From contig NZ_JBBODF010000001.1 in NCBI RefSeq assembly GCF_038002825.1, positions 5,580,001 through 5,644,000 on the forward strand: a stretch of DNA of 64,000 bases, read 5' to 3'. Position 1 is the stretch's first letter; each line of letters starts with the position of its first letter. The notes under the pieces were generated by a model. The model saw nothing but the letters and a program-made list of their open reading frames with translations, ran no database searches and had not been told where the DNA came from. Below, piece by piece: positions 18,350-28,019 of this stretch. This DNA comes from Paenibacillus sp. FSL H8-0048. GTDB taxonomy: Bacteria > Bacillota > Bacilli > Paenibacillales > Paenibacillaceae. The translations under genes were made by a program, and so were the position numbers.

Positions 18350-18603
18350 TACAACTAAACGAAGATTTGGCAGCATATCAGACGACTTAGTTGTACAAAT
18401 TGCAATTAAGTCTCCACCTGCACACTAAATGGGGCGCGGTAAACCTGCTGCAAGCCATATAATCAACAACATCTGGAGACACAGCGGCCGTAACTCCAAA
18501 TGTTCACCGCAGTGACGACCAAGCTTTGAGTTCGAATTTTTTAGTGCGCTTTCGTTAGACCAGTGGCAAGCTTGCAGAAAATCAGGTATGAGGCTTATGA
18601 TAT
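18350..18603. other. gap between IS and kinase, no gene seen
   Basis: Contains the interrupted repeat unit (TACAACTAAAC, 18350) and an inverse unit (TTAGTTGTACA, 18388-18398). No supported ORF or clear promoter. Confidence 0.4.
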
Positions 18604-18646
18604 ACAGGCTGTTCCCCTTCTTGCAGAAGATTCGGGAGCAGCCTGT
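18604..18646 (+). terminator. terminator-like hairpin before kinase
   Basis: ACAGGCTG and CAGCCTGT arms enclose a CCC/GGG inner pairing and are followed by TTGTATAG. It lies just before the kinase ribosome binding site (AGGGGAG), so it may end transcription from the response regulator side or attenuate entry into the kinase gene. Confidence 0.5.
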
Positions 18647-18681
18647 TTGTATAGAGAGGGGAGATTGATATCAAGAAGCTG

Positions 18682-20478
18682 GTGCGGATGGTCAATAACA
18701 TGAAGCTGAAATACAAGCTGATCTTCTTTTATATCATAGTGGTGATGATTCCCGTGCTGATTGCCGGGATTATTCTGACGAATTATTTTCGGGAGGGAGC
18801 CTTGAACAGAGCGATAGATCAGGCCACCAACAATGTGGAAAAGATCAAAAGCCAGCTGTACAGCAAGCTGCGGGTTCCTACAGATATTTCGAATCTGCTC
18901 TATTTCGATGAGGATCTGGAGCGGCTGGTCAATACGCATTATCCGAGTATCCTGGAGCTGACCAAGGCTTACCTGAATTATACCGACCTCAAGGAATATG
19001 TGCTGCGGTACCGGGAAATCTCCAATATCCGCTTTTTCATCGATAATCCCACACTGGTGGACGATATGTCCATCGCACCGGTAACGCCGGAGATCCGCAC
19101 GAGAAACTGGTATACACAGGCTATGCAGAACAATCAGATCTACTGGATGTATATCCACGACAAGGACCCTTATTTCAACAGTCCCAAAGGAACGATCAAC
19201 AAGCTGAGCCTGGTCCGCCAGGTGCCCTACCCGGAATACAGCAAGTCAGGAATTCTGATGGTGCAGGTGAATCAGAATGAGCTGAACCAGATGCTGCACC
19301 AGGAGCCGTTCGAGACCATTATTATCGATGAGCAGGGCTATATTGTATCCGCTAAGAATCCGCAGCTGGTGGGCAGCACGGTGGATGCTTTCGACATAGG
19401 GATTGATGTGCAGGCGCAGACCAAGGGTGTGTTCACGACCCAGGTGAAGGACAAGGATTCCTACGTCATCATCGATGAGATGATCCCTGAGCTGAGTGTC
19501 AGCAAGCTGAAGATTATCTCGGTATTTGAGACTAAAAGTATTCTGAGCGATGCCAACAAGGTGAGTCAGCTGGGCCTGCTTATCGTAATCGGGGTGCTGC
19601 TGGTTGCGCTTGTACTGGTCTATACGATCTCGCTGCTGACCAGCAACCGGCTGCTGCGGCTGAGCCGCCAGCTCAATCAAGTGGCCCTCGGGAACCTGAA
19701 TGTCGTCTCCCACATAGACGGAACAGACGAGATCGGCCAGCTGTCGCGCCAGTTCAACTACATGGTAGCCAGCATCAACCAGTTGATTAACCAGGTGATA
19801 GAGAGCAATGAGAAGAACAGTACACTGGAGATTGCGCAGCGGGAGATTAAGCTGAAGATGATGGCCAGCCAGATTCATCCGCATTTTCTGTTCAACGCCC
19901 TGGAGTCCATCCGTATGAACGCCCATCTGCGGGGAGAGAAGGAGATTGCCAATATTGTCAGGCTGCTGGGCAAGCTGATGCGCAAGAATCTGGAAGTAGG
20001 CCGGGAGAGAGCGCCGATCAAGGAAGAGATTGAGATGATCCGCTCCTATCTGGATATTCAGAAGTTCCGCTACGAGGACAGGCTGGAATATGAGATTACC
20101 TGCGATCCTGCCGCCGCTGAGGTGATGATTCCGCCGCTGATTATCCAGCCGCTGGTGGAGAATTCGGTCGTTCATGGTCTGGAGAACAAGGAGGGCACCG
20201 TGCATGTCAGCATCGCTGTTACCCTCACAGAGAATCAGGAGATTCAGGTGATTGTAATGGATGACGGGATCGGCATGAGGGAAGGACGGCTGTCCGAGAT
20301 TATGGAGGTCATCGCCAAGGTGGAGGAAGAGGAGCAGGGCAGGATCGGGCTGCGTAATGTGCAGCAGAGACTGACTCTGTATTACGGAGCGGAGCACGGG
20401 CTGAACATCTCAAGCCGGGAAGGAGAGGGGACCCGGATTACATTTTCAATCCCGAAGGACAGTGATTTGAAGGCTTAA
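18682..20478 (+). CDS. YesM-type sensor histidine kinase
   Basis: Membrane sensor that phosphorylates a response regulator. Domains in order: transmembrane helix (about residues 10-35), extracellular Cache-like sensor, second transmembrane helix (about 290-315), HAMP linker, HisKA-type box QIHPHFLFNAL with His399, and an ATPase domain (LVENSVVHGLENK, MDDGIGM, GLRNVQQRL). This is the LytS/YesM kinase class that partners YesN regulators like the one at 14932. The start is uncertain: GTG 18682 or ATG 18688/18700; the AGGGGAG site is 20 nt upstream. The sugar importer follows, a usual arrangement for carbohydrate sensing. Confidence 0.9.
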   Translation: MRMVNNMKLKYKLIFFYIIVVMIPVLIAGIILTNYFREGALNRAIDQATNNVEKIKSQLYSKLRVPTDISNLLYFDEDLERLVNTHYPSILELTKAYLNYTDLKEYVLRYREISNIRFFIDNPTLVDDMSIAPVTPEIRTRNWYTQAMQNNQIYWMYIHDKDPYFNSPKGTINKLSLVRQVPYPEYSKSGILMVQVNQNELNQMLHQEPFETIIIDEQGYIVSAKNPQLVGSTVDAFDIGIDVQAQTKGVFTTQVKDKDSYVIIDEMIPELSVSKLKIISVFETKSILSDANKVSQLGLLIVIGVLLVALVLVYTISLLTSNRLLRLSRQLNQVALGNLNVVSHIDGTDEIGQLSRQFNYMVASINQLINQVIESNEKNSTLEIAQREIKLKMMASQIHPHFLFNALESIRMNAHLRGEKEIANIVRLLGKLMRKNLEVGRERAPIKEEIEMIRSYLDIQKFRYEDRLEYEITCDPAAAEVMIPPLIIQPLVENSVVHGLENKEGTVHVSIAVTLTENQEIQVIVMDDGIGMREGRLSEIMEVIAKVEEEEQGRIGLRNVQQRLTLYYGAEHGLNISSREGEGTRITFSIPKDSDLKA

Positions 20479-20592
20479 GGGGATACTGGCGGGGAGAATG
20501 TCTAATTTCTATAGGTTTTTACGTGAAATCTGTTGGGTATTCTCGCCCCCGGCGCTGGGATAAGATAAAGCTATCAAAGCGAAGGGGGAATA

Positions 20593-21579
20593 TTGATCGT
20601 GAAAGCGCTCACTGAAAACGGTGTTACAGCAAATGAAAGCGTAACCCCCCGCCCACCTGCGAAACGGAATAGTGGATTTTGGAAAAGCGTACTCCAGCAA
20701 AAGTACTTATACCTGATGTCCCTTCCATTCGTAATCTGGGTATTTATTTTCAGCTATGTACCCATATGGGGATGGCTAATGGCCTTTCAGAATTATAAGC
20801 CGGTCAGATCGTTCAGCGAGCAGAAATGGGTCGGATTGGACAACTTCAGGGAGCTGTTCCAGGACGAACGCTTCTATCTCGTATTAAGAAATACACTGGC
20901 GATGAGCATGCTGGGACTGATCTTCGGCTTCGTGGTTCCTATCCTGTTCGCCGTGATGCTCAACGAGTTGCGCGGGAACGTCTTCAAGAGAACGGTCCAG
21001 ACGATCTCTTACCTGCCCCACTTTGTATCCTGGGTCGTTGTAGGAGGGATTGTCTACAAGACGCTTGCCATCGACGGAGGGATCGTGAATGATCTGCTGC
21101 TCTGGACGAATCTTATTGATGAGCCGATTCAGTTCATGGCCCAAGGGAAATACTTCTGGGGAGTCCTAACAGCTGCTGACATCTGGAAGGAAACGGGCTG
21201 GAATGCGATCATCTATCTGGCAGCGATTACAGGCATTGATAAAGAGCTGTATGAAGCGGCCAAAGTGGACGGTGCAGGACGGGTCAAGCAGATGTTCAAT
21301 ATTACGCTGCCGGGTATCCGCACAACGGTGATGGTGCTGCTGATTATGAATATCGGCCATCTGGTCGGCATCGGCTTCGAGAAGCAATTCCAGCTGCAGA
21401 ACAACATGGTTACCGATTATTCGGAAGTGCTGGATTTGTATGCGCTTAAATACGGGATACAGATTTCACGGTTCTCCTACGGTACAGCGATAAGCATGTT
21501 CACCTCGGTAGTCAGTGTCATCCTGCTGTTTACCGCCAACGGTCTGATGAAGAAATTTGCTAAAGAAAGCATTATGTAA
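20593..21579 (+). CDS. ABC sugar transporter permease, LplB-type
   Basis: One of two inner-membrane subunits of a carbohydrate importer. After a cytoplasmic N terminus (about 35 residues) come six transmembrane helices, with the permease EAA motif EAAKVDGAGRVKQMFNITLPG that contacts the ATPase. The start is TTG 20593 with AAGGGGG nearby; GTG 20599 is also possible. The second permease follows after 14 bp and the binding lipoprotein after that. No ATPase subunit is in the cluster, as is common for this group, where a shared MsmX-type ATPase serves several importers. Confidence 0.92.
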   Translation: MIVKALTENGVTANESVTPRPPAKRNSGFWKSVLQQKYLYLMSLPFVIWVFIFSYVPIWGWLMAFQNYKPVRSFSEQKWVGLDNFRELFQDERFYLVLRNTLAMSMLGLIFGFVVPILFAVMLNELRGNVFKRTVQTISYLPHFVSWVVVGGIVYKTLAIDGGIVNDLLLWTNLIDEPIQFMAQGKYFWGVLTAADIWKETGWNAIIYLAAITGIDKELYEAAKVDGAGRVKQMFNITLPGIRTTVMVLLIMNIGHLVGIGFEKQFQLQNNMVTDYSEVLDLYALKYGIQISRFSYGTAISMFTSVVSVILLFTANGLMKKFAKESIM

Positions 21580-21593
21580 GGAGGGGATCAACT

Positions 21594-22493
21594 ATGGGTG
21601 GCAAAGCATTCCAAATGTCAAAAGGTGAACGTGTCTTCGATATTTTTCTCTACATCGCTCTAATCCTGGTTATGATTGTGACGTTATATCCCTTTCTGAA
21701 CGTGCTGGCAATTTCCTTCAATGAATCTACAGATACAGTCCGGGGCGGCATCTATATCTTCCCGCGGGCCTGGACTCTGGAGAATTACCAGCGGATCTTC
21801 AGTTATACAGGGCTGATTCAAGGCTTCAAAATATCGATTCTGCGTACTATTTCCGGTACTCTTCTAGGGCTAGTCAGTGCTTCCATGCTGGCCTTTACGC
21901 TCAGCCGTCCGGAGTTCAGAGCCAGAAGATTTGTCTCGGTATTCCTGGCCCTGACCATGTATTTCTCTGGCGGTATGGTGCCGATGTACATTCTCATGAA
22001 GGACTTGAACCTGATCGGAACGTTCTGGATTTACATCCTGCCGGGTATGGTATCCGCGTTCAACGTCTTCATTATCCGCTCCTTCATGGACGGCCTGCCG
22101 TTTGCCTTGCAGGAATCCGCCAAGCTGGACGGGGCGAATGACTTTATGATTTTCTACAAAATCATTCTTCCGCTCTGTAAGCCGGTGCTGGCGACAATCG
22201 CCTTGTTCCTGGCCGTGGGGCAATGGAATGAATGGTTCACTACCTATCTCTACAACGGCAACAAGCCGCATCTGACTACGCTTCAGTTCGAGCTGATGAA
22301 GGTCCTGTCTTCGACCAATCAGGGCAGCGGCATGGTGAATGCGAATGATATGGCCAGACAGATGGCCCAGATTTCACCGGAGTCGATCAAGATGGCGATT
22401 ACCATTGTCGTAACCGTGCCGATTCTCGTGGTTTATCCGTTCCTGCAAAAGTATTTTGTCGGCGGGATGACGCTGGGTGCAGTCAAGGCATAG
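21594..22493 (+). CDS. ABC sugar transporter permease, LplC/YtcP-type
   Basis: Second membrane subunit of the importer. 299 residues with six predicted helices and the EAA loop ESAKLDGANDFMIFYKIILPL. The conserved N-terminal cytoplasmic stretch, FPRAWTLENYQRIF and C-terminal KYFVGGMTLGAVKA are typical of the YtcP/LplC group. AAGGAGGGG precedes the ATG and the gap to the first permease is 14 bp, so the two are co-transcribed and probably form a heterodimer. Confidence 0.92.
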   Translation: MGGKAFQMSKGERVFDIFLYIALILVMIVTLYPFLNVLAISFNESTDTVRGGIYIFPRAWTLENYQRIFSYTGLIQGFKISILRTISGTLLGLVSASMLAFTLSRPEFRARRFVSVFLALTMYFSGGMVPMYILMKDLNLIGTFWIYILPGMVSAFNVFIIRSFMDGLPFALQESAKLDGANDFMIFYKIILPLCKPVLATIALFLAVGQWNEWFTTYLYNGNKPHLTTLQFELMKVLSSTNQGSGMVNANDMARQMAQISPESIKMAITIVVTVPILVVYPFLQKYFVGGMTLGAVKA

Positions 22494-22519
22494 GCCTTAA
22501 CCCAGAGCGACAGGGGAGA

Positions 22520-22551
22520 AGCTGCCGGGTTCAGTGCAGAGCCGGGCAGCT
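22520..22551 (+). other. intercistronic hairpin before binding protein
   Basis: AGCTGCC and GGCAGCT arms with inner GG/CC pairing around TTCAGTGCAGA, without a T tract. In importer operons such hairpins often stabilise or separate the more abundant binding-protein message; here that is inference. Confidence 0.5.
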
Positions 22552-22684
22552 AACCCGCTGTGGGTGAAGTGTTAATTAGTGGGAACTTATATTTATAGTA
22601 GTTTTGCAAGCGTTCACAATGGTATATTCAGGTCTCACCTGATATGCATAAAGGCAACATATTAAGATATAAGGGGGATACACA

Positions 22685-24427
22685 ATGAACCGCAAGAGTA
22701 CCAAGACGATCTTCACGCTCCTGCTGATGAGCTCGATGCTGATCGCTGGTTGTGGAGGCAACAGCAATAATGCAGCCAACAATACGACGCCTAACAACTC
22801 AGGAACTACACCTGATGCTACTGCTGCAGCAGATGATACGGCTCTAGATACCTCACCGGCTACGTTCACCTTCTTCGGAGCGGATGCCAGCCCGAACTGG
22901 AACAAGATGCAGGATGATGTCGGTAAAGCCATCACAGAAAAGACAGGCGTCACCCTTGAGGCAGAATTCGATGTAGGCAGCGGCGGCGGTGACCAAAAAA
23001 TCGCCATGATGGCGGCCAGCGGCGACGTTCCTGATATTATTTTCGCTAAAGGAAGTCTGAGTACCCTGGTGGATGCCGGCCTGATCATTGATATGACGGA
23101 CCTGATTGACAAATATGGCCCCAACCTCAAGAAAGTCTACGGCGAGAACATGAACCGTCTGAAGTACAGCCTGGACGATCAGAGTATCTATCAGATTCCT
23201 ACGAATATGGGTGTCGGCCAGAAATCCTTCGATGCCACAGGCGGATTTGAAATTCAGCATCGTGTGCTTAAAGAACTGGGCTATCCGAAAGTGCGTACAG
23301 TAGCTGATTTTGAAAAGGTGCTGAAGGATTATGTCGCCTTGCATCCGGAAACCGATGGGCAGCCTACCATTCCGTTGACGCTAAATGCCGATGACTGGAA
23401 GATTATGATCACCGTGACGAACCCGGCCTTTATTACAACCGGTGCACCGGATGATGGTGAATATTATGTGGACCCTGAGACCTTTGAAGCGAAGCTTCAT
23501 TATAAACGTACTGAAGAAAAGGAATATTTCCGCTGGCTGAACGGCATGTATAACCAGGGCCTGCTGGATAAAGACACCTTCGTGCAAAAAGATGACCAAT
23601 ACAAAGCGAAAGTGGCCAGCGGGCGCGTGCTCGGTCTGATCTCCCAGGAATGGGAGTACCAGGATGGCGAAAATGCGCTGAAGGCTGCTGGTAAAGACGA
23701 GTATACCTATGGACACTTCCCTGTAACTCTGTCCGAAGAGTATAAGGATCATTCCTTCATGCAGACGGGAATCGACGGCTACGGGATTGCGATCACTACG
23801 GCTGCCAAAGATCCGGAGCGGATCATCAAATGGCTGGACTGGATGTCCTCCGATGAAGGCCAGATCCTGAGAACCTGGGGGATTAAAGACAAGCACTATA
23901 CTGTGGATGCGAATGGCAAACGTGAGGTTCTGCCTGAAATCCGTGACGGCTTAGCCAATGATACAGCGAACACTCAAAAAACAACCGGGATCGGCCAGTA
24001 CCTGATCTTCGGTGCCCGTTACGGCGACGGAGTGAAGGATTCAACAGACAACTACTACACCACAAGCTTCCCTGAGCAGATTGTTGCTTCGTACTCCGAA
24101 GCTGAGAAGGAATCCCTTGCCGGATACAAGGCGACTACCTGGAAGGATCTGTTCCCGAAAGAGGATGAATTCCCTGTAAAAGAAACAGGTGCCCTGTACA
24201 ACCTGCCGGTTCCGACAGACGGCAAATATCAGGTCATCTTCAAAAAGACCCAGGATATCGTACGTAAACGTATCCCGGAAGCGATTCTGTCCAAACCGGG
24301 TGATTTCGATAAAGTCTATGATGCCTTCCTGGCCGAGCTGGACAAAGCCGGCGCTCAGGATATGGAAAAAGAATTCACTGAGCTGGTGAAGAAGAGAGTA
24401 TCCCTGTGGACAGGCAAAAATCTGTAA
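22685..24427 (+). CDS. extracellular sugar-binding lipoprotein of ABC importer
   Basis: Captures the substrate outside the cell and hands it to the permeases. A signal peptide ends in the lipobox LIAGC, giving a lipid-anchored cysteine at residue 23, followed by a low-complexity Asn/Thr/Ala-rich linker to about residue 60. The mature part has the two-lobe family 1-type fold, with MMAASGDVPDIIFAKG in the first lobe and GIDGYGIAITTAAKDPERIIKWLDWM in the second. 580 aa matches LplA-type proteins that accept oligosaccharides. Start ATG follows AAGGGGG. A terminator lies downstream before the GH95 gene. Confidence 0.92.
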   Translation: MNRKSTKTIFTLLLMSSMLIAGCGGNSNNAANNTTPNNSGTTPDATAAADDTALDTSPATFTFFGADASPNWNKMQDDVGKAITEKTGVTLEAEFDVGSGGGDQKIAMMAASGDVPDIIFAKGSLSTLVDAGLIIDMTDLIDKYGPNLKKVYGENMNRLKYSLDDQSIYQIPTNMGVGQKSFDATGGFEIQHRVLKELGYPKVRTVADFEKVLKDYVALHPETDGQPTIPLTLNADDWKIMITVTNPAFITTGAPDDGEYYVDPETFEAKLHYKRTEEKEYFRWLNGMYNQGLLDKDTFVQKDDQYKAKVASGRVLGLISQEWEYQDGENALKAAGKDEYTYGHFPVTLSEEYKDHSFMQTGIDGYGIAITTAAKDPERIIKWLDWMSSDEGQILRTWGIKDKHYTVDANGKREVLPEIRDGLANDTANTQKTTGIGQYLIFGARYGDGVKDSTDNYYTTSFPEQIVASYSEAEKESLAGYKATTWKDLFPKEDEFPVKETGALYNLPVPTDGKYQVIFKKTQDIVRKRIPEAILSKPGDFDKVYDAFLAELDKAGAQDMEKEFTELVKKRVSLWTGKNL

Positions 24428-24471
24428 TCATTAATGAGATGTAGCATGATTTAGAGTAGAGCAGGAGGCAG

Positions 24472-24499
24472 AAAGGCCCGACTTAGGTCAGGGCCTTTT
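24472..24499 (+). terminator. intrinsic terminator after binding protein gene
   Basis: AAAGGCCC and GGGCCTTT arms around GACTTAGGTCA, followed by a short T tract. Confidence 0.8.
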
Positions 24500-24538
24500 G
24501 CTGTATTCAGAACTCTTAGCAGGAAGGATGAGGAGAAT

Positions 24539-26926
24539 ATGGAAACTGAACAAAGGAAATCCGCGTGGAAGCTTAGTTACAGCCAGCCCGCAGCCGCCTG
24601 GGAAGAGGCGCTGCCGCTGGGGAACGGGCATATGGGAGCTATGGTATTCGGCGGTACCGCCAGAGAGCTGATCTCGCTGAATGAGGATACCTTATGGTCC
24701 GGGTTCCCCCGGGATACCAATAATTACGAAGCGCTCAGGTATTTGAAAAGAACCCGGGAGCTAATTGCTGCAGGCCACTATGGCGAGGCCGAGGATATGG
24801 TGAATGCCCATATGCTGGGGGTCAACGCCCAGGCCTACATGCCGCTCGGGGACCTGATTCTTACGCAGCCGGGCGCAGAGAACTGTACGGCCTATGAAAG
24901 AGAGCTGGATTTAGATAGCGGGGTTGCCAAAGTGACTTATCAGACGGAGCAGGGCAACTTCACCCGTGAAGTATTCATCAGCACGCCGGACCAGGTCGGT
25001 GTCGTGTATCTGACAAGCGATCAGCCGCGGGGAATTCAGTTAGAGCTGGAGCTGGACAGCCAATTACAGCATAGCGTTAGCCCATTGGAGGGGAACGGGC
25101 TTGGGCTTGTAATGCAGGGCCGCTGTCCCTCACATATTGCCGACAATTACCGCCAGGATCATCCGCTTGCGGTGCTCTATGAGGAGGGGCTTGGAGTTGC
25201 GTTCGAGCTGCACCTGCATGTACAGGCCACCGGGGGAAGTATCCGGCATTCCGCAGACAAGCTTGTAATCAATGGCGCGGAGCGTGTGCTGCTGTTGCTG
25301 GCTGCCGGAACGGACTATGAGGAGGTGCGGTCAAGAGCAAGCCATAGAGCCGCAGCGCCAGCTCAGTATTCCACAGCTATGCTAAGTCCGGCAGAGCTGT
25401 GCGCCAGCAGATTAAGCGCTGCGGCGGGTAAGACTTATGAGGAGCTGCGGAGAAGGCATACCGGGGAGCATCAGGCGATCTTCTGCCGGATGGATCTGGA
25501 TCTGGGCGGTCACGAGGCGGAGGAGCGGCCAACCGATGAACGTTTGGCTGCATATCAGGAGGGGGCAGAAGACCCGGCGCTGGAGGCCCTATTGTTCCAA
25601 TATGGCCGCTATCTGCTGATGGGCAGCTCACGGGCCGGAACACAGGCAGCGAATCTGCAGGGGATCTGGAATCCCCATGTTCAGCCACCATGGAACAGCA
25701 ATTACACGACCAATATCAATACACAGATGAACTACTGGCTGGCGGAGGTCTGCAATCTCAGCGAATGCCACGAGCCGCTCCTTGAGTTAATTAAGGAGCT
25801 TAGTGAGACCGGAGCCAGAACGGCGGCTATTCATTACGGGGCGCGCGGCTGGGTGGCTCATCATAATGTGGACCTGTGGAGGGCCTCCACACCGTCGGGC
25901 GGAGATGCCAGCTGGGCCTTCTGGCCAATGGGCGGCGTGTGGCTATGCCGTCACCTGTGGGAGCATTACGAATTCAACCCCAATTTGGAGTATTTGGGCG
26001 AGAGCGCTTATCCGCTAATGAAAGGAGCAGCCCTCTTCTGCCTGGATTGGCTGGTGGAAGGACCGGAGGGCCGGCTGGTTACCAGCCCGTCTACTTCGCC
26101 GGAGAACCGGTTCATCGCGGAGGACGGCAGAGCTTGCAGTATATCTATGGGCTCGGCCATGGATATGAGCCTCATCGCTGAGCTGATGCAGCACTGCCTG
26201 GAGGCTGCTCGTATTCTTGGCGTAGACGCTGAGTTTCAGGAGGAGCTGGAACAGACACTCGTACGTCTGTCTCCGCTGAAGATCAGCAAGAGCGGACGGG
26301 TGCAGGAATGGCTCTATGACTTCGCCGAAGCTGAGCCGGGGCACCGCCATGTCTCCCACCTGTACAGCCTGTATCCGGGCAACCGGATTAACAGGCGGGA
26401 CACGCCGGAGCTGCTGGAAGCCAGCCGCATAACACTGGAGCAGCGGGTTGCTTCCGGCGGGGGACATACCGGCTGGAGCTGTGCCTGGCTGGTCAACCTC
26501 TATGCCCGGCTCGCAGACGGCGCTGCGGCTTACGGCTATGTGCGCACGCTGCTAACCCGCTCCGTCTACACCAACCTGTTCGATGCACATCCGCCGTTTC
26601 AGATTGACGGTAATTTCGGTGCGGCCGCCGGAATCGCAGAAATGCTGCTGCAGAGTCATCTCGGGGAGCTTACGCTGCTCCCGGCGTTGCCGGGAGTCTG
26701 GAAGAACGGATCTATCAGCGGCCTGAAGGCGCGCGGAGGGTATACGGTCGACATGGAATGGCAGGCTGGAGTACTGGTCTCCGCGCGAATTACAGCCCGG
26801 TTCGATGGAACACTTCGTCTCAGGTATACGCAAGAGCTGAAGTTACAGCTTGCAGACGGCCGCCGCCAGGCGCTGAACGATGTGCTTGAGGTTACGGCTG
26901 GCGGGGTGTACTTTGTGGGGGTGTAA
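24539..26926 (+). CDS. GH95 family glycosidase (alpha-L-fucosidase type)
   Basis: Cytoplasmic exo-glycosidase predicted to remove alpha-1,2-linked L-fucose or L-galactose. GH95 markers: N-terminal beta domain [15 protein letters not shown] and [10 protein letters not shown], the (alpha/alpha)6 barrel with [16 protein letters not shown] (catalytic Asn region), GHTGWSCAW and the acid-carrying [15 protein letters not shown]. Length 795 aa is normal. No signal peptide, so it acts on material imported by the ABC system just upstream. ATG is preceded by GAGGAG. GH95 also includes L-galactosidases, so sugar specificity stays open. Confidence 0.88.
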   Translation: METEQRKSAWKLSYSQPAAAWEEALPLGNGHMGAMVFGGTARELISLNEDTLWSGFPRDTNNYEALRYLKRTRELIAAGHYGEAEDMVNAHMLGVNAQAYMPLGDLILTQPGAENCTAYERELDLDSGVAKVTYQTEQGNFTREVFISTPDQVGVVYLTSDQPRGIQLELELDSQLQHSVSPLEGNGLGLVMQGRCPSHIADNYRQDHPLAVLYEEGLGVAFELHLHVQATGGSIRHSADKLVINGAERVLLLLAAGTDYEEVRSRASHRAAAPAQYSTAMLSPAELCASRLSAAAGKTYEELRRRHTGEHQAIFCRMDLDLGGHEAEERPTDERLAAYQEGAEDPALEALLFQYGRYLLMGSSRAGTQAANLQGIWNPHVQPPWNSNYTTNINTQMNYWLAEVCNLSECHEPLLELIKELSETGARTAAIHYGARGWVAHHNVDLWRASTPSGGDASWAFWPMGGVWLCRHLWEHYEFNPNLEYLGESAYPLMKGAALFCLDWLVEGPEGRLVTSPSTSPENRFIAEDGRACSISMGSAMDMSLIAELMQHCLEAARILGVDAEFQEELEQTLVRLSPLKISKSGRVQEWLYDFAEAEPGHRHVSHLYSLYPGNRINRRDTPELLEASRITLEQRVASGGGHTGWSCAWLVNLYARLADGAAAYGYVRTLLTRSVYTNLFDAHPPFQIDGNFGAAAGIAEMLLQSHLGELTLLPALPGVWKNGSISGLKARGGYTVDMEWQAGVLVSARITARFDGTLRLRYTQELKLQLADGRRQALNDVLEVTAGGVYFVGV

Positions 26927-26966
26927 GGATGAGGGAGACCTATATACAAAATATGTAAGCTGTTGC

Positions 26967-27004
26967 TGCCGCAGTTCCCTGATGGTGACCTGGAAGCTGC
27001 GGCA
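26967..27004 (+). other. hairpin after GH95 gene
   Basis: TGCCGCAG (26967-26974) and CTGCGGCA (26997-27004) can pair; no T tract follows, so termination is uncertain. Confidence 0.35.
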
Positions 27005-27060
27005 TTACTTGATGAGGAATCTGTCTGTACTTAATATTTCATATAGATTAAAAAAATCAA

Positions 27061-27651
27061 CTACAGCAAGTAAAGAATATCTTCTGCAGGAAATAATCTC
27101 AAGCCGTCGTATTCATAGCCAAGACGCCAATCTGATATTACTTTATCACTCTTTTTGATGTCTGCCTTGATCTGTCTTCTTAAGGCATCTGAAAGACCTA
27201 TTCCTTTAATGCAAGAAGAAAAAGATTCAAGATAGGTTTTTAATGCAGCTGGGATTGATCCAACTGCTGCGGAGATAGTTGCCGCTGGACCAATAACGCT
27301 AGAAGCAGTAGCTGCAGTGTATACGACATTTGTAGCTAATGCCGATGCGGTCAAGTGGCATCGTTCCAATTCACTCTTTACAGCAGATTCTAAACTTTCT
27401 GGATAAACAACTTCAGCATATACTCGAAACTTGCTCTTTCTGGTTTGAGTACATGGCAGTTTTATATCTTGCCTACACATACGTCCAGGGTTACTCCATG
27501 TTGGACAGGGGACATTGGTCCAACCAGTTACACACATTGCTACCTTAAACTCAGGATAATCAAATGAAAAAAGATCTTTTTGCATTACCCCAGGAGCACG
27601 GAGGATAGAGTGGTTTGTAGAGTCAACATATACTTGATGATAGTTATTCAA
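27061..27651 (-). CDS. orphan hypothetical protein with Cys-rich and Ala/Gly-rich parts
   Basis: No family recognised. The 196-residue product has a Cys/Trp/Pro-rich N-terminal half (cysteines in CVTGW, VPCPTW, MCRQ and LPCTQ) and a hydrophobic, small-residue-rich stretch (residues about 105-145: ALATNVVYTAATASSVIG then AAVGSIPAALKTYLESF), ending in a charged tail. No signal peptide. The start is TTG with AAAGGAG 11 nt upstream. The gene and the 300 bp beside it are clearly more AT-rich than neighbours, suggesting acquisition by transfer. A membrane-active or structural role would be a guess. Confidence 0.6.
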   Translation of the reverse strand: MNNYHQVYVDSTNHSILRAPGVMQKDLFSFDYPEFKVAMCVTGWTNVPCPTWSNPGRMCRQDIKLPCTQTRKSKFRVYAEVVYPESLESAVKSELERCHLTASALATNVVYTAATASSVIGPAATISAAVGSIPAALKTYLESFSSCIKGIGLSDALRRQIKADIKKSDKVISDWRLGYEYDGLRLFPAEDILYLL

Positions 27652-28000
27652 CTGATGCTCATCTCCTTTATATTAGTCATATGTTTTATGGTATTGTGAT
27701 GGAGCCCAATTGGTGCAATATTTCACATTAAACTTCGTTTTTTTCATTTCTGCTATTTTTTTTGATAATACATCTAGCGTGATTGTCAGAAGTAAAATCG
27801 AGCGAGTAACAAATTTCCCTACTAGAGCTTCAAAATTAAATGGGAGAGATTTGCTTATGATGCAGGGAGAGGGCAGAGCCGATATAATGTAATGGAGAGT
27901 ACAGGCACGACCGCCTGCCTATTCTTCAGGTTGAAGTTGTAATTAGGGCATTATTGGCATTTAATATAGAGTATACGGCTATGGCCGATAATATAGATTG
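27652..28000. other. AT-rich gap, no supported gene
   Basis: Carries the ribosome binding site of the orphan gene on the minus strand and long T runs. A 60-codon frame at 27710-27892 has no ribosome binding site and no recognisable product. Composition matches the orphan gene rather than the flanks. Confidence 0.35.
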
Positions 28001-28019
28001 CAGGAGGCGCGCGGATCAT

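Noticed and set aside
16570-18398. CRISPR array from regularly recurring TGTACAACTAAA
   Set aside because: Only three to four short units, unequal spacers, one in reverse orientation, no cas genes; interrupted by an IS.
27710-27892. 60-codon ORF in the AT-rich gap
   Set aside because: No ribosome binding site or recognisable motif; likely chance in AT-rich DNA.
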